DNA from: Rhodosorus marinus
Lineage: Eukaryota > Rhodophyta > Stylonematophyceae > Stylonematales > Stylonemataceae
NCBI GenBank assembly: GCA_029953675.1
Contig: JAMWBK010000003.1
Span: 310,001 to 374,000, forward strand
Direction: 5' to 3'
Length of the DNA: 64,000 bases
This document shows positions 32,132 to 45,210 of this stretch, one piece after another. The notes under the pieces are model-generated. The model searched no databases, was not told the origin of the DNA, and saw only the letters and a program-made list of their open reading frames with translations. The first letter of the stretch is position 1, and each line of letters starts with the position of its first letter. The translations under genes and the position numbers were made by a program.

Positions 32132-35100
32132 ATGCTGAAATCGGCAGCGCATCTTGGCCCGATCACTGCCGTAAGATGTTACCACCAGGAGCTGTTCTTC
32201 GGTTGCGGACCTACAATCTGTAGATCGGATGGATCAACCTATCTAAGGCTGCACGGTGGAGAGACAATCCATCAAATAGACGTTTACGAGGAGCTTCTCG
32301 CAGTTTCTTCCTCGTTTTCTGTACATATTGCTAACTCTGAAGGCATCCTGAGTTCGTTCTCTGGTAGTGAGTTCGTCCTTTGCTTGAAGTGGTTGGACGA
32401 ACGATCACTGATCGTGGTAAGAAGCAGAGGCCTCGTACAACTAATTGAGAAAGACGGAGATTTGTGGCAATGCAGCCGAATCTCTCAGACAGACGAAAGA
32501 GGCGTGATCTGGAGCGCCGCTGTGCATGTTTCCGAATTTGCTACTGTGGCAATGGGGACCTCGTTTGGAGAAGTACTACTTTGCAGACCAGAGGTGCGCT
32601 GAACACGTCGTTGAAACGACCACATACAGCTGTGCAGATCTAAATTCCTGACATACACGAAGCTCGCGTAGTTTGAAATAGAGGCAGAGGCCTACGCGGT
32701 GAGGTACAGTGGTCACAGAGGACCGATCTTCGGCTTGGAATTCGCAGAGCATGGTAGACTGCTTGCATCTTGTGGAGATGATCGAACCGTAAGAGTCTGG
32801 AAACGTTCATCAAATGCGGATCTTGAAGGGTATATCTCTGTCGATCAAGCCACTCTGATGACACTATCAGCAGCTCAAAAAAGGTTTGATCCATTTCCAC
32901 GCAGGCTCGTGCAGTTGCATTCGTTCTGGGGACACTCTGCAAGAGTGTGGAACGTCGTTTTTTCGGATGTAGAAAATGATAATAATTCGAACGAGGATCA
33001 ATTTCTGATTCTCAGCTGCGCTGAAGACCGATCCTTTCACGCCTGGGATAAGGACGGCCTGATTGCTGTCAAACGAGGTCACGAAGGTTCGTCGGCTTGT
33101 TGCGAAACAAGACATTTTTGTCACTTGACCATAGGATGGCTCTGATCCAGAAGTGATTCTCAATCAATCAGGGAAGAACGTTCGGAGCATTGCCGTTCAG
33201 GGTGGTGAGGATGGGGTGAAGGTGATCACTGGTGGGGACGATGCGGCGTTGAAGAGCTGCCCGCTGCCAAACCGATCAATCGATAGGCCATTCGCTCTGC
33301 CGCTGGCGTTTCCGGCCGAGGACCGCGGCGGAGGAAATCGTGAAGGTACGTAAGCGCATAGTATACCAAGCATTACTCACTTCACGAGGCTTATTCTTAG
33401 ACTACTGGGATGGGTTTTCTTCTGACAAATCGGACCAGCCGTGCGAGGGGTTCAGCTAATTGGAGGCGAACGAGCCGTCGTGTCGACCGACTTCGGGAGA
33501 ATCTTCACGGTACTTGTTCGCCAAATCAATCTTGAGGAATCCGGCGTCATCATCATCTTCTAAGGCCACCTCTCATCCTGGTGCAGGTCTGCTTCTCGGA
33601 GCGGATTCCAAAATGGAAACTACGTCATGCGAGCAAGACGCTTCGATACTCTCCGAACTCCTTGGCGGTCTCCCGGGCGATGAACTTGATTGCCGCGGGA
33701 GCGACGTCTGGGGAAACTGCATTATTTAATTTGAACAGTGTAGAAAGCAATATGGTCGATATAGCCGACCATTTATGGGTAAGATAATACCCGCACTTCA
33801 ATAGTCACGGATGCCAGTAGACAATCCGTATCCTGACTACCGACTCACTGGATTTTACTGCAATGTCTCAGACAATAGGCCCCGCGTTTCGTGGGCTTGT
33901 CATGGGAATTTACTTCGACAACGAAAGAAACTCCGTGTACCTCGCGGACCCACACGGCAGCCTGCATCATTTTAAGCGGATCACGAGCGAGGGTAAAGAG
34001 TCACACTGGTCTCGTTGCAGAGTCTTGACGTCGAAATTCGGGGCGATAGTGACCACGGTAGTTTGTTTAGAAGACTCATTGTTCTGCGGTGACCGGAAAG
34101 GAAACGTTATGAGTTTTCGACGTGAGTTTTCAGAGAAGGAGAACGGTCAACAATCTTTGACTGAGCCAGAGCCTGAGTCAGCTCTGATCGAAGTCAAGTG
34201 CCACAAGGATAGGGCGGTGGATATAGTTTCCGCCCCTGACAACCAGACGGTCTGATCGCCCAACCAAGATCACGACGTACCGTGGTGGAGATGATCTTCT
34301 TCTCAATATGACTCTCTACCTTCGTAGATAATTACCGGCGGTGCGGACGGTAGTATTGCTGCAGTGGACGTTCGCAACGGAGATGTGCTTTGGCGCACGA
34401 AAACCCACGAGGGAGTCAATTGCCTGGACCGTCTTTTCGTGGTTAACGAGGATATCGTAGCCTCTGGATTCCGCTCGGTGAACTTCTACATCTGGAACCT
34501 TAGCGCTCGACTTGAGCTCACCTCGGTGGAATGCGGTGGTTGGAGAAGACCTCACGATTTTCTCGCTGTGAACGATGACCCAAACGAGGTATGAGGGGGA
34601 TAGCCATAACGCTTGACCCTGTCACCTTGAAGCGTATGTTGTTCCTTGAGAGCTTGTTGAGAATTTATCTCACAACTTTTTCTAATTTGCTTGGGGTACA
34701 GGGAGGCAGTTTTGTATATTGGAAAGCGGACGACCTGTTTTTGTATAGCTTTAAGTTTCAGGAGGGCGTCCCAAAGAACTTGATACCGGGTCGAGGGTTC
34801 CACGGGAACCGAGCAAACGCTTGCTGCTTTATCAGCTCCAAAAGGGCCGTGAGCTTTTCTGAGGATACGACCGGCCGGGTCTTTTCTGTTGATATTGATA
34901 AGATGACGATTTGCTCCCGGCAGACTCTCGTTTCCCATATATCCGGTGTTCACGCTGTGGCTTTTGACCAGGGTAAAAGTTTGCTGTTTAGCGGCGGTGG
35001 AAAGAATGAATTGCTGTGCTGGTCTGTTGGGACTGACGGTGTCATCAGTCTCAAAGCGACCACAAGAATCAAGTGAGGCGTCAAAAATTTTACTCCGCTT

Positions 35101-36034
35101 CGCTATTGCAATCCGGAAGCTGACTTTGCAGCCTCGCTTGGATGTCACCTCGGTCCTCAGGGGTGTAAAGTACAACACAAAGGCTGCTGCTAGGGTGACG
35201 TCGGCTATAGCCATGGATGCAGGGTTTATGGTTGTGGGGAGATCCGATAGTTCAGTGTGCACAGCAACCTTGCGAGAGTCCAGAATCGTTCAATTTGTCG
35301 CCGACGGAGGCAGACACCACGGAGCTGTGAAAGCAATCGCTACTGTTGATGGCGAATATGTCGTCACGGGCGATACCTCCGGGTGAGGACCACACTTCCC
35401 AAACTCCCAGGGCGAAGCTACCCGTGCGGCGCTAATGGAGTTTTTGTGGTACCCGTGTTAAACATTAAAATTCGCGCTTTTTTCTCGTTTCCAGTTTGGT
35501 ATGCGTTTGGCACTGTCCTGCGTTTGGCGAGCTCAATTTCTTGTACCAATTCCAGGCTCACGCACTTGGAACGAACGGTGTGGACGTCCTGACGATTGGT
35601 TCGTTTGCTGTCATTCAATTTGAACTGGTCGCATGAAGTCTCCAGTTGCCTCTGCCGCTTTGTTTTTGACTGTGCATGACTTGTTCTGTTGTTCAGGAAA
35701 AGAGTCTATCCTGGCTACCTGCGGTGATGACCAAAGCATTGCTTTCTGGAAATGGACGAAAGAAGGAATGTTCCTGCTACAACGAGTTGAAGAAGCTCAT
35801 ACCGCTGCGGTAACGGACATGAAGGCAGTCCAGGAGAGCGAATGCTTCTTATCCGTGGGCGCAGATAGGAAGCTGATCGTTTGGTCACATTCGGAAGCAG
35901 AAGAGGACCATCTGCGAACCTTTTCGGCCAAACGGACTGTACGAACATCAGTGAACGACCCGGCTTGCGTCGCAGTCCGTGGAGACGTCGTTCTTGTTGC
36001 TGGATTTGGAATTGAAGCTCTTAAGATCAGCTGA
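32132..36034 (+). CDS. WD40-repeat protein of the WDR6/TRM734 (RTT10) family
   Basis: Eleven exons are proposed (32132-32593, 32672-33086, 33151-33345, 33439-33509, 33587-33778, 33872-34249, 34328-34588, 34702-35072, 35161-35382, 35495-35598, 35697-36034), giving 1002 aa in one frame. The N-terminus matches WDR6: HLGPITAVRCYHQELFFGCG. Multiple WD40 repeats follow, for example GHRGPIFGLEFAEHGRLLAS with CGDDRTVRVWK, KSILATCGDDQSIAFWKW-like KESILATCGDDQSIAFWKW, and FLSVGADRKLIVW. WDR6/TRM734 partners with the FTSJ1/Trm7 methyltransferase for 2'-O-methylation of tRNA wobble position 34. Two introns use GTTCGT donors (after 33086 and 35598) and one a GTCTGA donor (after 34249). The start of exon 6 is the least certain, since an upstream acceptor at 33821 is also in frame. 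Confidence 0.78.
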
Positions 36035-37240
36035 ATAGGAAATAAAACAGGAGATCTATGAGCCGGACTTTTCGTTGGCGGCATTGGAAATATCAAAGGA
36101 CTGCACGACATGCCTCCCATCCTAGTTTCATGCTCTCAATCGTCTTCAGAAACGACTCCTCACATACCTCAGCCGTTCAACTCGCGGCGAAGAGTGTCGT
36201 TTTAAGACACCTTCGAGCATTCAGCTTCGAAATGCACAAGCAAGGAGCCCAGCCGTCACAGCCAACCTCTCCAAGCTCGGAAGGATGCTCTCGCAGGTCT
36301 CACTGTCTCTTAGGTACGAGGAAAACGGTAAAAGCCCCTGCGCTCTCCGAAGTAGACAGTCTAAATCTTCGAGAAGCTTAATGTTTCCCAAACGCTAGCT
36401 ACGATGGACCAGAGCTGTGGGTTCTATGACTACTGTAGGCTTTCTTCTTGCGAACGACCAAGTCACCAACAACTTGGCCGCCGACCGCCTGCCGGAGGTT
36501 TGTTCGAGTTGCCGAAGAGCTCGAGCTCAACAGGAACGCAATACCGGCCAGGAGCTGCGCATCGAGGTTGGCGACTCCAGAGATTGGCCTCATGAAGGCT
36601 ACACATCGCTTCAAGCCAGGCTGAGAGGGTGAAGGCTTTTCTTGCCGCACCGCTAGCGCGTCGCGAAAGTGTATGGTGACGCACGCTCGCTGCTGCGTAG
36701 TGCTCTTCGTCCGAGAGGCACCAATCCAAACTATGCTTCCTGTGCAACCATAGATTTCATGGGTCGGACAAAGCTGAAATGTCAACTCACCCATGAGATG
36801 TTGTGCCTCTGAACTAGGATACACTTTGATTAGCCCCCTCGAGCACTGGATACCTTCACCAACCCGCAAGTCGCTAACCATAAACTACATTCATGATGCT
36901 CGACATCCACGTGCAAACCTCCGGATTCGTTTCCAATTCTTCTCAAGCTTATTTTTTTCAGTGAACCGGACAAGCCTCCAGCAAGCATTCTTGACGCCGT
37001 AGCGCCCATCGGGTACCATGTAGTAAAACACTGAAAGGTGCAGATGTCGCCCAAAAGTCGTCGCTCATAATGTTGACTTGTCCTTGTCTCGCTCTCCTCT
37101 CCTCGCGAGAATGATTGAGGTCTAGAAGCTTCTTTGACCACGCCAATCGTAAAGCGGGTGCTTTTTGGTAGATTGTGGAGGCAACAGCACTTCATCCACG
37201 GAGACTGTTCACGTTTCTGTTCGTCTTCTTCGCGGCCTTT
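36035..37240. other. Unresolved region downstream of WDR6
   Basis: The composition looks coding-like but no model closes. On the minus strand a segment ending in TGA at 36221-36223 reads LLEDLDCLLRRAQGLLPFSS and SYLRDSETCESILPSLERLA, preceded by a possible acceptor at about 36405. Further upstream, minus-strand frames at 36463-36747 and 36399-36881 are open for 94 and 160 codons. No family is recognised. It may be an unassigned minus-strand gene with several exons. Confidence 0.25.
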
Positions 37241-38120
37241 AGGCAGCTGCTTTTTCTTCTATGATCTTTCTCTATGAGAAGCTTTAGGTCTTCTTTAAGT
37301 GGAAGAGCGATGAGGGTGGAGGTGGGCCGTGAGTTTGTTTGGTGAGAAGGGTCGAGATAGAGGTGGGTCATTTTGCTGGCTGATTGCTTTTCTTCTATGA
37401 GCTTTCTTTATGGGGAGAAGGTTTAGGTCTTCTAAGAGGAGGAAGAGCGACGAGGGTGTTGGGCCGTGAGTTTGTTTTGTGAGAAGAGTCTAGAGAGAGA
37501 GGTGGGTCGTTTGTTGGCTGATTGCTTTTCTTCTATGAGCTTTCTTTATGAGGAAAAGGTTTACGTCTTCTAAAAGGAGGAAGAGCAACGAGGGTGTGGG
37601 TGTGAGTTTGTTTTGTGAGAAAGGTTGAGAGAGAGGGGGGTCGTTTGTTGGCTGATTGCTTTTCTTCTATGAGCTTTCTTTATGAGGAGAAGGTTTAGGT
37701 TGTCTTCTAAGAGTAGGAAGAGTGACGAGGGTGCTGGTGTGAGTTTGTTTGGTGACGGGGGTCGAGAGAGGTGTGTGGGGTTTGTGAGAAGGGTCGAGAG
37801 AGAGGTAGGGGTTTATGGGAAGGGTTGAGAGAGAGGTGGGTCATTTGTTGGCTGATTGGGTTTCTTCTATGAGCTTTCTTTATGTGGAGAAGCTTTAGGT
37901 CTTCTAAGAGGAGGAAGAGCAACGAGGGTGTTGGTGTGAGTTTGTTTTGTGAGAAGGGTCGAGAGAGAGGTGGGTCATTTGTTGGTTGATTGCTTTTCTG
38001 CTTGGGCTTTCTTGATGTGGAGAAGCTTTAGGTCTTCTAGAAGAGGAGGAAGATCGACGAGCGCGTGGGTGCGAGTTTGTTTTGTGAGAAGGGTCGACAG
38101 AGAGGGTGGGTCTTTTGTTG
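37241..38120. repeat. Minisatellite array, about six copies of a 120-140 bp unit
   Basis: Copies begin near 37250, 37388, 37525, 37657, 37858 and 37995. Each contains CTTTTCTTCTATGAGCTTTC, GGTTTAGGTCTTCTAAGAGG, GAGTTTGTTTTGTGAGAAGG and GTCGAGAGAGAGGTGGGTC-like strings. The fourth copy is longer because the GAGAAGGGTCGAGAGAGAGGT portion is itself repeated. The strand is strongly purine-rich. The array ends about 370 bp before the DDX41 start codon. Confidence 0.9.
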
Positions 38121-38494
38121 GTTGACTAGTGGGAGACTTTAGGTTTGCTGTTGAGTGAGATTGGTACTTTTTGGGGGGGAGAGGGTTCCCTTGGAAGAGA
38201 GAAGGCCAGCTAAAAAGGTGATTTCGTTAGGCTCGTCGGAGAGGACCAGTTGTTGAAAGAGAGATGAAAGGCTTTGGCATAGTGTTGTTAAGATCAAGTT
38301 TTCATTATTAAGCAAGAGCTTGTGGGAGAAGTGGGGCACATTTCAGAGAGGTTGATGTTAGCGAGATTGGTACTGAGCCGTGGCTCTTTTTCTTTGGCTT
38401 GAAGAGATTGGCTTTGAGGAGATGCTTTGCTTTCCGGCTGGCTTCGGTTATTGAGAAGCTTTGGATGAGAGCGTAGAAGAAGTGTGTTAAAGGG

Positions 38495-40895
<2,401 letters not shown>

Positions 40896-42170
40896 ACGGG
40901 GTTTACGGGGAGGTTTTATGCTTCCTCCTTCTCCCTAAGGAGAGGGAAGGGAATGGACAAATCACGCACATTGTACAGATGAATTCCGCGGCTATGGGAT
41001 GCTCAATAAAATTCCGGGCCGGTTTGAAAATACTTTCCAAATTTTTGCTTTTCCGTTCCGTTTAGTCTACAATTAGCCCTTTCTCTCTCGTCACCGGCAA
41101 ACAGAAATCTCCAAGGGCGCCAGCGCCGCAGAACAAATACAAAAACAATAACAAAGGCACACACACTCACTCTCACGCGCAGTCACTCACTCTCACACGC
41201 ACTCACTCACCCAACTACTCACTCACAACTACAAATATGGCAGTCACAGAACGGGACCAAAAACAAAAAAAAATTAATAATCGCTCAAACTTTTTCGGAA
41301 AGCCTCCGTTTCAAAATATAAAAGACCCCAAAAACAAAAAACACCACCAGAAAGGAAAAAAATCATTCCCCAAAAACTGTAGAGGACAAATTGGGATCCA
41401 AATACTGGGTCCTCATCCCGGCATGACTAACACCTTGCTTGCCGCACAAACCTTACGATAATCCAACAACAAAAAAATTGGGAGTGCAACTCGAAGTCCA
41501 GTCCGATCCAATCCGTCTCCTCTAATACAAAACTCTCATCGCACCATGCCCAGTCGATCCACTTGGAAACGTGCTGTAGTACGTAGAAGCCTTTCCTGCA
41601 TTTCCTTAGAAGAGCTCTTGATAGTCCAACGCAGTGGGTGGACTCCTGCGGGGCGCTGTTTTCGTAAGTGACCGACGAGCAAAATCGTTCCTTACATTTT
41701 TAAACTTAGCCCGAGGGCATCCACGAGATCCACGAGCCGATCTTCACATGGGAGAGGTAACCATCCGGAAGAATACACTTTCCAAAGCTACACGGTTGTG
41801 GCTCTAGGTACAGCTCCCCGTGTGGAAGTACTCTTACGTCCCGTCAGCACTTGAGCAAGAGGTTCGCTACTCCCGTTTCTGAGAAACGGTAATATCAGGC
41901 AATTGACAGCGTTTCCGTCCCCTCGTTAACATTGTTTCAAGAGAGCAAAATTATTCTTGAAGACGTGAGCAAAGCATTCCAGATGCTGGTTTGATCTGTA
42001 CGCATGCGCCAGAAATATGCACTGCAGTTCGATGGCCACTCGTTTGGGTCGCGTTCCCATGCTCTCTTTTGCAACCGCTTTCTCCTTCCCACTGCTCATT
42101 TCCCACTCTACTTGGCAGGCACGCCTATGGACGTTCTACTTCATGACCTTTGCGCCTAGTCAAAATACCA
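40896..42170. other. Convergent interval between DDX41 and the SANT-like gene
   Basis: The DDX41 3' flank is followed by a CACT/CTCA simple-sequence tract (about 41157-41230), an A-rich stretch to about 41480, and balanced sequence to 42170 in which I see no gene. Confidence 0.5.
41157..41230. repeat. CACT-type simple sequence tract
   Basis: Imperfect tandem CACTCACT/CTCACGCG units over about 70 bp, just downstream of DDX41. Confidence 0.85.
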
Positions 42171-43115
42171 TCACTTGTCCGCCCCAACCCCCTCGTCATC
42201 ATCTTCGTCGAGTTCTCCCAACAACTTCATCAGTGCATTCGTCGCTGCGTTGTGTATCTCCTGTTCTCTCGCCGTACTGAACCTGATGACCGGTCTCAAT
42301 TCAGTCATCAGTTTCACCGCTTCCAATCTTATTTTCATGGAATCAATCTTCAACCTCTTGGCGGCGAGCCTATCCGACTCCGACGAGGACTCCTGGGCGC
42401 GATCGGCTTCCCTTCGACGATCCAGAGTGCTTGAACCGATTGCTTTTTTCAGGATCATTTCGGTATTGCTCTCGTCCTTGTTCGCAGGCTGACCCTGGGA
42501 TGGACCGGCCTCAGGCGGTAGTGATGGTAGCCGCATCGCCGGGCTGACTTGTGGGCCCTGGTCACCTGATTCTGCGCCAGTTATTCTCAACTGCCTAGTC
42601 GCTTTCGGTGGTACAATGGCCTGGCCCTTGGCGTGGGCAGTACTACTCTGTGCTCTAACAAATTTGGCATCTGGAGGCTCCATTTCCGATGTCTTCCGAG
42701 CTCTCCTCTGAAGGAGTTTGGTATCCTTTAAAGTCCGATACGCGGCGAGGCATTCGAACTGGCCTCTGACGGTGAGCTCGTCGTTGAGTACAGCTCGTGC
42801 TTGGTCCGGTGTATGAACATCTCCATTGTACAGCAAAAGCGCGACATGATGCAGGTCATCTTCACTGTCGTACGTCCCAAAAGTCTTTGCTTTTTCCACA
42901 CAGTCTGAAAACTTTTGTGTCTTCGATCGAATCTTCTTCCATCGCTGCTCTACTGCAGGCATCGACCTCGTCGTATTCGGCAAAACCTGCTTGAACTCTT
43001 CATAAACTCTCACAAAATATGACTTCTGCTCTGCTCGAGAATCCTTCGAAGCCTTCAAATATGCTTTGCACAATACCACATCCTCCTCCTCATTCCATAC
43101 AGTCCCTCGCGGCAT
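42171..43115 (-). CDS. Intronless Myb/SANT-like protein with NAM-associated-type C-terminus
   Basis: One exon of 314 codons from ATG 43113-43115 (MPRGTVWNEEEDVVLCKAYL). An in-frame Met 24 codons upstream would add a hydrophobic stretch unlikely for a DNA-binding protein. The N-terminal about 110 residues form a trihelix/SANT-like domain: W-N-E-E-E-D, then KSYFVRVYEEFKQVLPNT, then VEQRWKKIRSKTQKFSDCVE. The C-terminal half is charged with helices (DRLAAKRLKIDSMKIRLEAV) and ends in an acidic stretch (LLGELDEDDDEGVGADK). This layout resembles plant and oomycete SANT/NAM-associated proteins, some of which derive from PIF/Harbinger transposons. Lack of introns and the neighbouring repeat block fit such an origin, but no transposase or inverted ends were found around it. 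Confidence 0.7.
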   Translation of the reverse strand: MPRGTVWNEEEDVVLCKAYLKASKDSRAEQKSYFVRVYEEFKQVLPNTTRSMPAVEQRWKKIRSKTQKFSDCVEKAKTFGTYDSEDDLHHVALLLYNGDVHTPDQARAVLNDELTVRGQFECLAAYRTLKDTKLLQRRARKTSEMEPPDAKFVRAQSSTAHAKGQAIVPPKATRQLRITGAESGDQGPQVSPAMRLPSLPPEAGPSQGQPANKDESNTEMILKKAIGSSTLDRRREADRAQESSSESDRLAAKRLKIDSMKIRLEAVKLMTELRPVIRFSTAREQEIHNAATNALMKLLGELDEDDDEGVGADK

Positions 43116-44040
43116 CCTCAAACACTCCTCAAACACGAAACCCTCAAAAATTCCCCCAAAGAACCAAATACAAAGCAGAGCTTTCACAAAAAAAGATCTA
43201 AATAAAGACCCACCAAAAACCAGACGAACTCTTTTAACCCATTCCGAATCGATGGATTGCTTTACAAGGACCTATACGATCCTCCTTCATCCTCAGTCAC
43301 CTTCCATTTCCGACCAAACTTCACTGTTTTCTAAACCTTAAAATCTTAGAAATTCCTTCCAAGCTGCTTCTTTTCATCCGTTTCCAAACCTTTCGCTACT
43401 TAGTTCCTCCTGCATTTGCTCTCTCTGTTCGTCTGTCCCTCTTTCCCCCTCAAAACGCGACAAAAATCTTCAGAACGAGCTCACTCCCACAACCAGAACC
43501 CAAACCTTCCGGAAGCTTCTCCCAAGACTCTCAAACTAACAACGTTCCCTGTCTCTCAAACACACAATGAATAAACTGCCCAGCTGTTTGCAAAATCGCC
43601 GCAGTCCTTCACCTCTTTCAGCCAGAACAATAAAAGAAAATAAACACAAAAGTCCTCCACTTGTTCAGCAAGCACACACTCCACCCAAACCCTACGGAAA
43701 CCCACGAAAACGTCTGCTCTTCTTCAAGCTTCCCTCTACCTTCTCCTCTCAATGCTCCTCATATACAAAAACCAATTCCACTCTCTTCCATCCTCTTCAC
43801 CACCTCATCCCTACCCTCCCAAAAAAAACAGAGACCGCTTCTTTCCTCCTCCTCCCAACCAACCAATCTCAAACTAAGCAGCTTTCTCCAGTTTATCTTC
43901 TCTTAATATCTCTATTCCATTCCTTATCTCTTACCTCATCCTCCTACTTTCATCACTGCCTTATTCCCCCTCTCAATTCCCTCCCTCCCCCTCCAAAAAA
44001 AAAAAAACCAAAAACGTCATCATCCACCTCTTCCTCGCCA
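43116..44040. other. Pyrimidine-rich upstream region of the SANT-like gene
   Basis: Strongly C/T- and A-rich sequence with open frames that arise from composition bias (Ser/Pro/Lys repeats). I see no gene. Confidence 0.6.
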
Positions 44041-44803
44041 TTGTCCCTCATCAACTGGACTGACTCTCCGCATTCTTCCCCGAAAGTCCGTTGAGCTCCC
44101 GATCCCCAAAGTTCTTTCTGGATGGAACAGAGTGTCGGCCTTTGAGGTTGTCTTTTGGAAGCATTTGGACTCACTACTTGTCGTTGTACAAATGGTGCAA
44201 TGTTGAAGTAGACCTGGCTCAGTCTGGCTCAGTCTGGCCTCTCCCCATTTTCCCATCCATTTCGCTCCGCGTTCTTCTTCGCATGTGCTCAGCAATCACT
44301 CATTGAGCTCGACCCGAAAATTTTTGACATCTGAGAGCCATTGGGGGGTTTGGAGGTTTTGGGCCGGATAACAGTCGGTTTGGTATTAGTGCGATGTTGA
44401 AGAGACCTGGATCAGTCTGGGCTCCCCATTGTCTCATCAACTTGACTGACTCTCTGCATTGTTCCCCAAAAGTCCGGTGAGCTCCCGATCCCAAAGTTCT
44501 TTCTGGATTGAACAAAGTGTCTGCCTTGAGGTTGTCTTTTGGAAGCATTTGGACTCACTACATGTCGTTGTACAAATGGTGCAATGTTGAAGTAGACCTG
44601 GCTCAGTCTGGCCTCTCCCCATCCTCGTCGCTCCGCGTTCTTCTTCGCATGTGCTCAGCAATCACTCATTGAGCTCGACCGGAAAAGTTTTTGATATCTG
44701 AGTGCCATTAGGGGGTTTGCGGGTTTTGGAAGCTTTGGGGCGGATAAATGTCGTTACGGTAATAGCGCGATGTTAAAGTAGACCTGGATCAGCTTGGCTC
44801 TCC
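44041..44803. repeat. Two tandem copies of a 388-bp repeat, with a partial third
   Basis: Copy A runs from about 44041 to 44429 and copy B from about 44430 to 44803, highly similar along their length. Shared strings include GGTTGTCTTTTGGAAGCATT, TGTACAAATGGTGCAATGTT, GTGCTCAGCAATCACTCATT and GACCTGGATCAG. Copy A has a small internal duplication of CTGGCTCAGT. Sequence resembling the middle of the unit (TCGCTCCGCATTTCTTCTCG) continues to about 44850. The GGCTCAGTCTGG string recurs again near 44996. Non-coding as far as can be seen. Confidence 0.9.
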
Positions 44804-45210
44804 CCATGTTTCCATTCACGTCGCTCCGCATTTCTTCTCGTAGGTCCGGATGTGCAAAGCAAAATTCATCTTCGCTGAGCCGATCGGAAGGTCGTCCCTA
44901 TTCACCAGTGCGGGTGGATTGGAACCATTGGACCGGACAAGAAAACTCATTGTGATATGAGTTTCATGGTCTATACGAAATCAAAGAAAAAACTGGCTCA
45001 GTCTGGCTGGGTAGATCAGCATACGCGTTAGAGCTCCCTTCGTTCACTAGTGTGCAATCTGCTAGAAGTAGTTGACCTCCGTCGTATTTCTCCAAACTTC
45101 GGTGCCCTCTATTACTGTTCCCTGCCCCAGAGGCCCACCACTTGGGCCTTATTAATCAACGTCTGCCAATGCATGGCCGCCTATTTTGAGGCCCTCAATG
45201 ATTCCACCTC

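Noticed and set aside
43116-43187. Upstream Met extension of the SANT-like protein
   Set aside because: The extra 24 residues are hydrophobic and precede a start that begins directly with the SANT domain; the internal ATG is preferred.
43560-44100. A 175-codon plus-strand frame rich in Ser, Pro and Lys
   Set aside because: It results from pyrimidine-skewed low-complexity sequence; residues are composition-driven and carry no motif.
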